64,000 nt of DNA from the NCBI GenBank assembly GCA_905250115.1, contig CAJNOI010000341.1, positions 1 through 64,000 of the forward strand. Reading direction: 5' to 3'. Positions 48,640 through 58,533 of the stretch are shown here, piece by piece (position 1 is the stretch's first letter; each line of letters begins with the position of its first letter). This DNA is from Adineta steineri. Lineage: Eukaryota; Rotifera; Eurotatoria; Adinetida; Adinetidae. A program made the translations under genes and the position numbers. The notes under the pieces were generated by a model. The model worked only from the letters and a program-made list of their open reading frames with translations. It had not been told where the DNA came from and did not search any database.

Positions 48640-49918
48640 CTACAAAGTAAAGAAGACAAAAAACGAGTTAGTTTTTGTTTTTTATACAATAAATTATATC
48701 ACAAACACGTATTCTATTTTGTTTCTCCATTTGTAGATCTTCGTCAAAATTTTGCAATGTTATGAAATTAAATCTAAAATATTTCGGAAAAATATGATAT
48801 AAAAAAGTTTTAGATTTAAAGGCAATGTAACATCTAAAGAGTCATATCATGGAGGTATAAGAGTTTTTGATATCAAACACTTACTTGAGTCGCCTCAGAA
48901 TCAAAATGAAGAGAAGTCAAGTTGAAGATGCATAAAATAGGAGAAAAATGTTTGCCTATTTGATGAGATTATTCATCATAAACTTAATAAATAAAGACTT
49001 TATTGGAAAGTTTAAGAGAAAACAAAAAAAACATGTTTTCTATTATTTAGCATCTATCATTGACATAATAAATCAAAATATTTCTAATAATGTTAGGAAA
49101 AGTAAAATCATGATTTTCCCCCAGATTCATCAATCATAAAAGATTAGAATAAGTAAAGAATATGCACGTAGGTGTTTAACATATAGAAAAAAAAGTACAA
49201 GAATAATTTAGATATAATTCTTATAAATCATATTTTGAACTTTTATGCGATTCAACAAGGACTACAAAAGTATGCGTACAAAATGTCCACATATTAAAAC
49301 GATATGTTATCACTTACTGGGATAAAGATACATGTATTGATATGAAAACGTTAACTGGCCCTAATTCTAGGAATTGTTAGAATTGGTATTCATCATCTCT
49401 ATACTTCTATGGCTTTTAAGCGAATTCATGTTTTTATATATTCGTTTTCATCAAGCTCCAAGATACTATTTCATTTGTATTTGTATATCTCATTTTTTTG
49501 AGAGAAGTTTTGAATCTATCTTTCAAAATGCTTTTAGGAAACTTTTAATTTCGATTGAATTAATCTTTTTCTTTTTATCATAACATCTTTGAAAATGATT
49601 GATATTATTTGACGAAGGAATATTTTTATGTATTTCCCATTCATTTTATTTTATATTGCTAGAGAAGAGAGATTAAAGACTTTTTTTATTACAACAGATT
49701 AATTTATGATAAAAATATTTCGAGAATATTTTAAAAGTTAGACATTTCTTTTATTATATGATTTGCCAATCATAATTGTTCATTATGAATTTAAAACTCA
49801 TTAATTAATCTTTACTTAATTTTGTTCGTCAAATAAATATAAAAATTCTTCATTCTAACTAATACCTTTATTAAAATAAGTCTATGAATTATTTTTTGCT
49901 TTCGACCATAAAAAACTA

Positions 49919-50002
49919 TATCTTGGCGGTGGTGTGATTGTTGATATGATTTTCATGTATACCAGATATTCAGGCCTACACCAACACCCACCCTCAAAGA
50001 GT
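49919..50002. mobile_element. Foldback element with telomere-like arms, no. 6
   Basis: Left end ATCTTGGCGGTGGTGTG, right end CACCAACACCCACCCTCAAAG, about 84 bp. It is degenerate but keeps the family ends. Confidence 0.55.
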
Positions 50003-50176
50003 TCTTAGTCAGGCCGATTTTCTTCTTTATTTATATAGAGTAACTCGAAAATGGTAGTCAATCTTAAAGAAATAAAAGAATAAAACACGATTGATGATTA
50101 ATTTAATGAGCCCGTTATTGTAATGCCTCTTCAAAAATAAATTTTCTTTCATCGATCATTTATATATATTCTTTAT

Positions 50177-50427
50177 CTACACATACAAAAGCACGTCATC
50201 AATTCCGCATGAGAATTTATTGGAATGACATAAGTACGTCATTGGCTTATGCTCGTATGAATTATATTCATCATCATCAAAACCATCAGCAGCTTTTTTC
50301 TCATCTTTTTTTTCTGGTGCCTGTCGATATATGATTTTATATTGTATTCAATTTCTGTTTGTTTTATTTAGTTTACTTCATTCAGAATCCGTTCGATCAT
50401 TTTCAGAATGTTTCTGTTTTTCTCCTT
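50177..50427 (-). pseudogene. Possible two-exon 3' gene fragment
   Basis: On the minus strand, 50377-50427 (17 codons, containing KMIERILNE) splices in frame by GT..AG to 50177-50320 (KKDEKKAADGFDDDEYNSYE, ending with TAG). The composition looks protein-like, but no upstream exon, domain or family is recognised; it could be the 3' end of a decayed gene or chance. Confidence 0.25.
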
Positions 50428-50982
50428 CTATATAATATAGCAAAGCTTGTTTTTTTTTAAACAGAAAGTGTTCATCTTTATTAAATCTATGTTATTAAAA
50501 CATAACAGACATTGATCAATGTCTTTTTGTTCATTTTTCTGTTAAATAAAATAAAATTTATGCATTTATCATCGATGATGAGTAATGCTCGGTGTAGACA
50601 GCTCATTTTTGTGAAAAACATCTCTACTGATTGTATCATTTTCTGAATAAGATAGTAGTTTTATTGATATTCGTGCTTGGCTGTATAGATCGTAGATAAT
50701 GAAAGAGTAAGAAAATGAAGTTTTCTTCCAAGATAGAATTTTTTTACCCAGAGGGAAAAGGCGGATCCTATGGATTTGGATAGATCCTGAAGAGTATCAA
50801 GGATCCATTTGGAGGATGTGAAAGTGGGTGGGCGTAAGGATTTAGGAGCAGTCATCCTATGCCGAAATGTCGAATATTATGAAATTAGCTGCGGTTCGAA
50901 ATCAATTCTATTTCATTCCGGTAACATGATCGTCATACAGCATAAGAGGCCAAGTGAATGGCTTTTCGTACCACCCTTTACG

Positions 50983-51093
50983 AAGGATGGGTGTGGGTGC
51001 GGATGGGTTTGGATGTATGTGTGGGTGTATCTTATTCATTGCACCCACTCTCACATTCATACCTTTACACCCACACCCACAACCACACCCTTG
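50983..51093. mobile_element. Foldback element with telomere-like arms, no. 7
   Basis: G-rich left arm GGATGGGTGTGGGTGCGG and C-rich right arm ACACCCACACCCACAACCAC ending CACCCTTGTTGTG. The right end is almost identical to element no. 2 and differs from the CTCAAGA type, so it marks a subfamily. Confidence 0.7.
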
Positions 51094-51333
51094 TTGTGTT
51101 ATTGCCAATAACAATGACTTTGTCATAGGCGTTGCACACAAGTAACTATATATACTTTTCCATATAAACTTATTTCAACGATATTCGCAGTATATTACAC
51201 CGATTTATTTCCTTATTATAGTCATATTTCTAATGTGATGATTTAAAAGCAACTTTTATTTACATTTTTTAACATGGAAAAAGAAATGATCGATTATTTA
51301 AGCAAAAAAATAAATCATAAATGTTAGTTAACA

Positions 51334-51855
51334 TTAAATTTCATTTTCTAATTGAAGTATCATAGAGTAACCATCGGAAGAACCATAGTATTTCGGAAGT
51401 AGTTTAGATATTCGGAATCCATGATTAAAATATAATTTTAATGCACGTTCATTCGATGTGTTAACTTCAAGAGTCATTCTCACAGCACAAGTTAGACGAG
51501 CATGCTTTATCATATGACGCAAAAGTAGACCACCTAAGCCACGTCCCCATTGACTAGGATGAAGAGCTAAATTTGTTATACTTGATTGATTATGTAATAG
51601 AGATTGTAAACCATATCCAACTGTAGGTTGTGTACTGTTGGTATTTTCAAGTATCCAACAACTTGACAATGGATCCTTAAAAAAATCGGAAAAAAATCCC
51701 AAATTCCATGATTCATCACCCCAGATCATTTTTTCAATTTCAACGGCTGTCGCAAGATCAGTTTCATTCATTGGACGTATTTCATATTGATTTAGTTTGT
51801 CAGAAGTTATTGTTAATGCTTGATCGTCATCGTTTATATGTACCTCAGAGGACAT
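51334..51855 (-). CDS. GNAT-family N-acetyltransferase, RimI-like
   Basis: Intronless, 173 residues. The GNAT fold is clear: N-terminal IRPMNETDLATAVEIEKMIW, then the acetyl-CoA loop in LALHPSQWGRGLGGLLL (Q-x-x-G-x-G/A type, about residues 100-113), and the C-terminal VNTSNERALKLYFNHGF typical of RimI/NAA enzymes that acetylate protein N-termini. It is probably a cytosolic enzyme using acetyl-CoA; the substrate is unknown. The closest pattern by eye is bacterial RimI rather than animal NAA10/NAA50, so transfer is possible, but base composition and codon use look like the rest of the window. The ATG at 51855 gives a polar N-terminal lead of about 23 residues. Confidence 0.85.
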   Translation of the reverse strand: MSSEVHINDDDQALTITSDKLNQYEIRPMNETDLATAVEIEKMIWGDESWNLGFFSDFFKDPLSSCWILENTNSTQPTVGYGLQSLLHNQSSITNLALHPSQWGRGLGGLLLRHMIKHARLTCAVRMTLEVNTSNERALKLYFNHGFRISKLLPKYYGSSDGYSMILQLENEI

Positions 51856-53309
51856 GTTACTAGATTATGAAATTACTACTGAAGCTTCTTTTTTTATATC
51901 ATGATGAAAAAAAAAGATGACTCATTTAAGATTTTTCTTTCTTTTTATAGCCGTAGGAAGTAAACAAAAAATGACAATCAAAAACATGCTTTTGACTTAA
52001 TACAAAAAATGATGTTGCCAAGAAATCCGGAAAAGAAACCAGAAAAAGAAAAACTGAAGAATGAAAAATCAGGAAAACATTTATTCGTAATTTATTAAGC
52101 ATAACAGACATCACGAGTAGAAATAATGAAGATGTGAAAGACACTTCGATAAGAAGTTTACCTCTTTGAAGCTACCAATAGAGAGAGTCCGTGGAGAGGT
52201 TCGACACGATCGATGTCGCCGTTACATAAGCGAGTATCTAAAATAGTCCGAGAGAGAGACCATACTAGTAGAAACGCAGAGCGATAGAGCGGATAATACA
52301 AAGGTAACCAGGAGTGCGTGAACACAAAGCATATGAATAGCTGTTTATTTGATCTCTATTAAAAGATACAGAAAAAAGAAAAAGCATATTGACATGTTTT
52401 TTTTTCTTTTCTTGACTTTACTTCGCCGGATATTTTCGTTTCCGGATTTCTTGATATATTCAAAATCGTAATTAAAAAGCACTTAAGAAAAATAAACAAC
52501 ATTATTACTGGAATCTTCATTCTGACTAGTTGATAAGTCTCACGAAATATTTAAATAATCGTCTCTTATTTTTTCTATATTTTAAGACGTGCATTCAATC
52601 TATATGTTTAATACTGACAATCAAAGAAGTGTTCCCAGACAGGTGTTATGATAATTGATCGTGTTTTCTAGAAAAATTTCAATTATTTCGACAGAATGTG
52701 GAATACACAATTTTTAAAAACCGAATATGACTTTTCAACCAAGATAGTACTTCTCTTATATAGATTTAACTTCCAAATTTCATGTTTACCACATAAAATC
52801 ATTTTTAAAACTACTTACAAAGTTACATGTTACTTTTCGAGTTTTTCAATATTTAAAATCATAGGAAAGGACAGAATACTTTTCGATGTTCATCAGAAAT
52901 TAGCTTAAATTTTTCTTTATGTAATAAGAAAATGGTCTTTTTTATATTGAAGTGATGATATGATTTAAAAAACCAGTCTTAGAACATGTACGGGGAGCTC
53001 GTGACTGATCCGAATATATTTGAAATCAGTTCACACAATGACTTGTGTCAATTATAAAATGTAGTGTACCAGGTAGAATTTGATGAGTTCTATTAATATA
53101 CGATTGCACACGATGATATGCAACCATATGCAGCAGTCTTGGGTGAATGTGGGTGTATGATTAATATAATATCTGCACCCATATCCTGTTTCCCCCTTGA
53201 CTAAAAGACAGTGGTTAGGGCGAATCAAATATATTCTTTGGGTAATAATCAGATATTTTATTGATCAACCTTACGCATTTCCACTATGACAACGTTAAGG
53301 AAATGACCC
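51856..53309. other. Intergenic region with a GC-richer patch
   Basis: No gene supported. The stretch 52140-52330 has more G+C than its surroundings, with GAGAGAG and CGATCGATGTCGCCG patches and no open frame; it could be an untranslated exon or promoter of the acetyltransferase, or an old insertion. Foldback element no. 8 lies at 53137-53200. Confidence 0.45.
53137..53200. mobile_element. Foldback element with telomere-like arms, no. 8 (short)
   Basis: Left TCTTGGGTGAATGTGGGTG, right CTGCACCCATATCCTG then CCCCCTTGA, about 64 bp with a short AT-rich turn. A degenerate, short member. Confidence 0.5.
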
Positions 53310-53606
53310 TTGACTGAAGAAGAAAGCGGGAAAACTATGAGTAACTCTAGATTCGATCTGTCATCAGAAGATGAACTTCTAACAGCTTTTGATTGCATAA
53401 CTACTGACTCTCCTCTTCGTCTAATAGCTCATCATTTACCTTCGCTTATTTCGTCAACATCGCAATCAAAACAGTCCCAAAGAAAATGCGTCGTTTGTAT
53501 ATCTCATAATGTTCAACGTGATACATGGCATTTCTGCGCTCATTCTAATACCCTTCAATGTATTATCGATTGCTTCAAAGACTACGATACAAAGATAAAC
53601 TACTAA
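53310..53606 (+). pseudogene. piggyBac transposase remnant (C-terminal part)
   Basis: A 98-codon frame. Residues about 35-98 match the end of piggyBac (PGBD-type) transposases: RLIAHHLPSLI, a basic linker, then the Cys-rich terminal domain KCVVC, HFCAH, LQC and CFKDYDTKINY. The DDE catalytic core is absent upstream, so this is inactive. A TTAA lies 110 bp downstream (53716-53719), preceded by GGAAGTCAAAAGG, in the place expected for the element's right end. Confidence 0.75.
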
Positions 53607-53715
53607 TAGATCTTTGACATAAAAATACTGTGTCTTTCTAAAGAAACAAAGATTATATTGAGAGATGTCTCATGAAAGGTCTCGATGTTGGCGAAAAAAA
53701 CCGGAAGTCAAAAGG

Positions 53716-53719
53716 TTAA
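53716..53719. other. Candidate piggyBac TTAA target site (right end)
   Basis: piggyBac elements insert at TTAA and leave it at both ends. This TTAA lies 110 bp after the transposase remnant; read inward the end would begin CCTTTTGACTTCCGG. The matching left end was not found. Confidence 0.3.
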
Positions 53720-54676
53720 AATAAAAGATAATTAAAAAAATATTTCTTTGTTTTGTTTCTTCCACATAAAACCTCAATGGCTCTCAAAATTACTTTGTTG
53801 ACCTGAATTTATTTCAAAAATTCGCTAACGTGCGTGATTTATCGAGATAAACTCGTCGATTTTTAAGCGATCTTTAACACATGGGTAGTCACCAAACATC
53901 ATAAACTATGTGATTCAGTTCACAAACAATTTTAAAATATAAGTACTCAAGTTTTTTAAATTCTATTTTTATACAGTAATGTATGAAAAATGTAAATAAT
54001 CTTGAGATTTTAATTAGAATGCTGTACATACAATTATGTTTGATTCTGTTATTGTTGTTAAAAATCCTGTTATATAACATCAGTTATTTTGTATTTTTAA
54101 AAGTTGATTATATTTATATCAAGATCGAAAATTTTCATATTATATAGAAAATAAACTAGTTACAGAAGAAACTAAATAAATATCAATGTGATTAAAATCT
54201 CAAGATTATTTACAATTTTCATACATAATGGTCACATAGAGACTTTCACCCGAAAGAATACAGCATTGAGAATGATATCACCTATTTGAAAGGTCTCTTA
54301 AATTCTATATCTCGTAAGTCAGGATCAGAAAAAATATGATCAACTTTTGTAATTGTTCATATATTTGTCAATATAAATACTTTTTTCCACTCCGCATTCT
54401 TGAATAAAAAACATGACTCTACACGTTTTTTCTTCATTAACGTCAATAGAATACTTATTTTTTCCAAGTTATTTCAATGGTTAGTGAACCGTGACAATAT
54501 TTCATCACTTGTTTTTTTCGTTCTCCATGTGTTGTTTTTCATAAAAATATTATACACAGTTAAAGAAAGAACATTTTGTAAGGAAGTAGACACATATAAA
54601 ACGAATCGGTTTTGATCATTATTTCAGTAGTATTTTTACACAGTAACTTCAACTCAAACCATTCACGTAGAAAACA
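53720..54676. other. Intergenic region upstream of ART-TPR gene 2
   Basis: AT-rich, no gene seen. A 71-codon frame at 54400-54615 has no domain. It contains the presumed promoter of the ART-TPR gene. Confidence 0.5.
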
Positions 54677-57016
54677 ATGAACAACGGACAATCAGCAACA
54701 AATGTATCGGCAGTTTCAGGAGGTGCAGAAGATCGTCAACGTATCAAACTTCAAGAAATTCAAAATGTTCTTCTAATCTGGTTAGGCAACAATATCGACG
54801 AGAACAAAGACGATTGCCAAAATACAATCACACAATTGCGACGGGTTGTCAACGATATTAATACATTTACAGATGTTGATCAATGCTTTGAGTTCATTGA
54901 AACAATCGTCGACCAAAAGGCGTGTATGATCGTATCTGGATCAGTTGGACAACATTTTGTGCCTTTTGTGCACAATATGTCTCAAGTTGATTCGATTTTT
55001 ATTTTTTGTGACAACCGAAAACTTCATGAACAATGGGCCAAAGACTGGCCGAAAATAAAAGGTATCTTCACAGATATTACACCAGTCTGCGAAGCTCTCA
55101 AGGAAGCTGCTCATCAATGTGAGCAAAATGCCATTCCCATCAGTTTCGTGGAATCAAATCAAAAGTTGGATCAATTAGATCCTTCTTTTATGTACACCCA
55201 AATCATTAAAGAAATATTATTAACCATCGACTTCGACCAAAGTCACCTTCAGGATTATATTAATTACTGTTGCGATGTTTTTCCAGATAACGAAAAACAA
55301 ATAGAAAATATTAAACGATTACAAGATCAATATCATAGCAAAACACCGATCTATTGGTACACGTGTGACATGTTCCTATATCCCATGCTCAATGGCGCAT
55401 TACGATTAATGAATGGTGATATCATTACACGTATGGGTTTCTTCATTGGTGACTTGCATCGACAGATTGAACAACTACACCAGGAACAATATGCTGGTGC
55501 AACTGCTGCTGATACCTTCACCGTTTTTCGTGGTCAAGGTTTATCTACAGGGGATTTTGAACAAATGTTGAAAATCAAAGGTGGTCTTATTTCATTCAAC
55601 AACTTCTTATCCACTAGTAAAGATCGTGATGTTTCCTATGTTCTTGCCGACAGCAATCAGGTCAATCCAGATTTAGTTGGAATACTTTTTGTTATGAAAG
55701 TAGATCCATCTCAATCAACATCACCATTTGCTTCAATTGCTAATATTAGCAAGTTCCAAGGTGAAGAAGAAGTCTTGTTTTCGATGCATAGCGTGTTTCG
55801 TATCCAAGGTATTAAACAGATGGAAGAAAATAATCGTTTATATGAAGTTAACTTGGTACTTACTACTGACAACGATCCAGAATTAAGTAGACTTACTGAT
55901 TACATTCGAGAAGAGAGTTTTCCAAAGTGTGAAGGATGGTACCGACTGGGTTTAGTACTATGGAAAATGGGTCAAGTTGACACAGCTGAAGACATTTATC
56001 ACATTTTACTGGATCAGACGGAGGATGATCAACACGAGGGAAACATTTATCATCAACTTGGTTTGATCAAAGGCCATCAAGAAGCACTTACACTCTATGA
56101 AAAATCACATGCTATCAAGCAAAAAACTCTTCCACCTAATCATCCTATTCTGGCTATGTCCTACAACAACATTGGTTTAGTGCATGACAGTATGGGTGAT
56201 TATCCAGAAGCACTTTTATCTCATGAAAAAGCCCTTGAAATCAAACAACAATCACTTCCTTCCAATCATCCTGATTTGGCTATGTCCTACACCAACATTG
56301 GTTTAGTGCATGACAGTATGGGTGATTATCCAAAAGCACTTTCATTTCATGAAAAAGCCCTTGAAATTCAACAACAATCACTTCCTCCCAATCATCCTGA
56401 TTTGGCTTCTTCCTACAACAACATTGGTTCAATGCATGATAGAATGGGTAATTATCCAGAAGCACTTTCATCTCATGAAAAAGCCCTTAAAATCAAACAA
56501 CAATCACTTCCTTCCAATCATCCTGATTTGGCTAACGAGGGAAGGCCACCAACTGTCCCCTCGCTTTTGAGTTGAAACNNNNNNNNNNNNNNNNNNNNNN
56601 NNNNNNNNNNNNNNNNNNNNNNNNNNNNNNNNNNNNNNNNNNNNNNNNNNNNNNNNNNNNNNNNNNNNNNNNNNNNNNTTGATATTCAACAACAATCACT
56701 TCCTCCCAATCATCCTGATTTGGCTTCTTCCTGCAACAACATTGGTAATGCGCATGCCATGATGGGTAATTATCCTAAAGCACTTTCATCTTATGAAAAA
56801 GCCCTTGAAATTAAACGACAATCATTTCCTCCCAATCATCCTAGTTTGGCTTCTTCATACAACAACACTGGTTTGGTGTATGCGAATATGGGCAACTATT
56901 CAAAAGCTCATTCATTTTTTGAACGTGCTGTACAAATCGGAGAACAATCGTTACCTTCAAATCACCCAGAACTTCAGAGGTGGAGAGATAACCTCGGACG
57001 TGCAAAAAACGAGTAA
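54677..57016 (+). CDS. ADP-ribosyltransferase with TPR repeats (copy 2, gap inside)
   Basis: Paralogue of the gene at 14841-16910, with the same order: N-terminal region (QNVLLIWLGNNI), ART domain with R-S-E residues (TFTVFRGQGLS about 283; SFNNFLSTS about 311; EEEVLFSMHS about 363), then TPRs of 42 residues (YEKALEIKQQSLPSNHPDLA type). Five repeats precede the gap and two or more follow it, ending DNLGRAKNE then TAA at 57016. Just before the gap the frame leaves the TPR pattern (NEGRPPTVPSLLS, then stop) in a GC-richer 44-bp stretch that does not belong to the repeats, so the gene is either interrupted by an insertion or misassembled there. With that stretch removed, both sides fit one TPR array. 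Probably cytosolic; target unknown. Confidence 0.82.
56534..56578. other. Foreign-looking sequence at gap edge
   Basis: GC-richer sequence (ACGAGGGAAGGCCACCAACT, then GTCCCCTCGC) directly between a TPR codon run and the N gap. It is unlike the repeat and unlike local base composition; it could be the edge of an unassembled mobile element. Confidence 0.5.
56579..56678. other. Assembly gap (100 N)
   Basis: Exactly 100 N inside the TPR array of ART-TPR gene 2; true size unknown. Confidence 0.99.
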
Positions 57017-58533
57017 TAAGTTGTATTGCTATGAATTTTGTTTTTATAAAAAAGAAAAAGAAACCTTTAGAATAAAAATAAAATTGTTTTTTAAATACAC
57101 ACACGCACAGAGAAACTCTCGATTTTTTAGACATAAATGAGTGGTAACACCCATCAGTAAGGTAAACAATACATATCTATTGATATGTATTGTAGAGAAA
57201 GACCATTATGTTATATGGTTATGGTGTCTGAACAAGGTAGCGTTTCTCTGTGTTGTGTAAGAAAAAGAACAGCTACCCAAGAGGCGGTTTCAAGTAACGA
57301 CGACACAGAAAAGAAATATATTCATTCAGTACTATGAATTACTACTTCTGTTCCAATAAAAAGAATAACTCAAAGTAAAGAATAAATGATTTCTATCGAT
57401 ATTAGCATACCGTGGAACAGATCAGTATGTTAATATGAATACAAAAGACTTCTCAAGTCAACTCAATCGAATGAAATGAAATTAGTATATCTATATAGTA
57501 TCATCAGCGAGATGAACAATGAAAAGATAAGACTTAACCATTGTGCACGTATATATCTAATTGATTATGTAGTTTAGAAGTCATTATATGTGATATACAA
57601 TGAATATGATGATGGATGTGGGTTTAGGTCATGGATATAAATATTTATCTTTATGTAGCCACACCCACACCCACTCACATCCACCCTCAAGATTCCCATT
57701 TACTTAGAGAAACAAACTTTATGTATTTGAAGCCAAAAATTGAAACGCTGTATACCCCCTTCTTTCAGAAAAGGAAACAAAATTCATCATGAAGTAAAAG
57801 TAAACAAAATCATCAATAATTAATTTTTTATATTTTCATCTTTCACTTCATGATTCAAATTTTTCAATTAATTTTGGAACAATTTTCAATTAATATTTTT
57901 TTATCAGTAACATTAGTTTGATGAAGAAATGGTTTTTGATAGATTCAATCTTGATCATACCGCAGCTTACACTCATACCCTATGTTGTGAGATTACCTCA
58001 AAACATTTGAGATGTATATCAATTACTAAATATGATTGAATACATGCCTAATCTTAATATGTTAAAATAAGAAAACTCATTTATTCTGATATGCTTTCAT
58101 TTCCATTTTAGTTCTATCAAAGCTTATACTTTGTTACACTGGTAGCAGTAGAAGTTATGAATAACATATAGAAAATTAAGTTATTTTGTATAGTTTCATC
58201 TGACAAAAGGTTATAATTTAATCTCTTCAATAAATCAATTTTCTAATCATACAGTATTTAATTAAAACTTGATCTTCTTTTTGCAAAAGAAAAAAAAAGA
58301 TATGCTATACAACACGATCTTATTCTAAAAATTTTACGATCAATTAAATATTATACAAAAATATTTTAATTCTAGACAACCTTGATATGTTTTTTTTTGA
58401 TTAAAATATCGCTATTACAGATATACGTGCCATTTAACTATAATATTAATGAGAAGAAAAATAGAAGAGATAAGATCAAAGTTATTTGATATATAAAAGA
58501 AATAAATTTATTGGCATTTCTCTAGTTTTGACA
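57017..58533. other. Intergenic region with foldback element
   Basis: AT-rich with no gene seen. Holds foldback element no. 9 at 57611-57694 and the 5' flank of the SLC6 gene. Confidence 0.5.
57611..57694. mobile_element. Foldback element with telomere-like arms, no. 9
   Basis: Left GATGGATGTGGGTTTAGG, right CCACACCCACACCCACTCAC ending CATCCACCCTCAAGAT, about 84 bp with an AT-rich turn. The right end is the family type. Confidence 0.7.

Larger units (their letters stand above)
48640..51333. other. 2.7-kb region between genes, mostly AT-rich
   Basis: No intact gene. It contains foldback elements no. 6 and 7, a possible two-exon gene fragment (50177-50427, minus) and a GGAT-rich patch at 50755-50830. 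Other short frames are not supported. Confidence 0.5.

Noticed and set aside
50755..50830. GGAT-rich patch with repeated ATCC/GGAT words
   Set aside because: No clear period, ends or inverted structure beyond chance for this composition.
52140..52330. GC-richer patch considered as an RNA gene
   Set aside because: No tRNA arms, no recognisable RNA motif and no long hairpin could be seen by eye.
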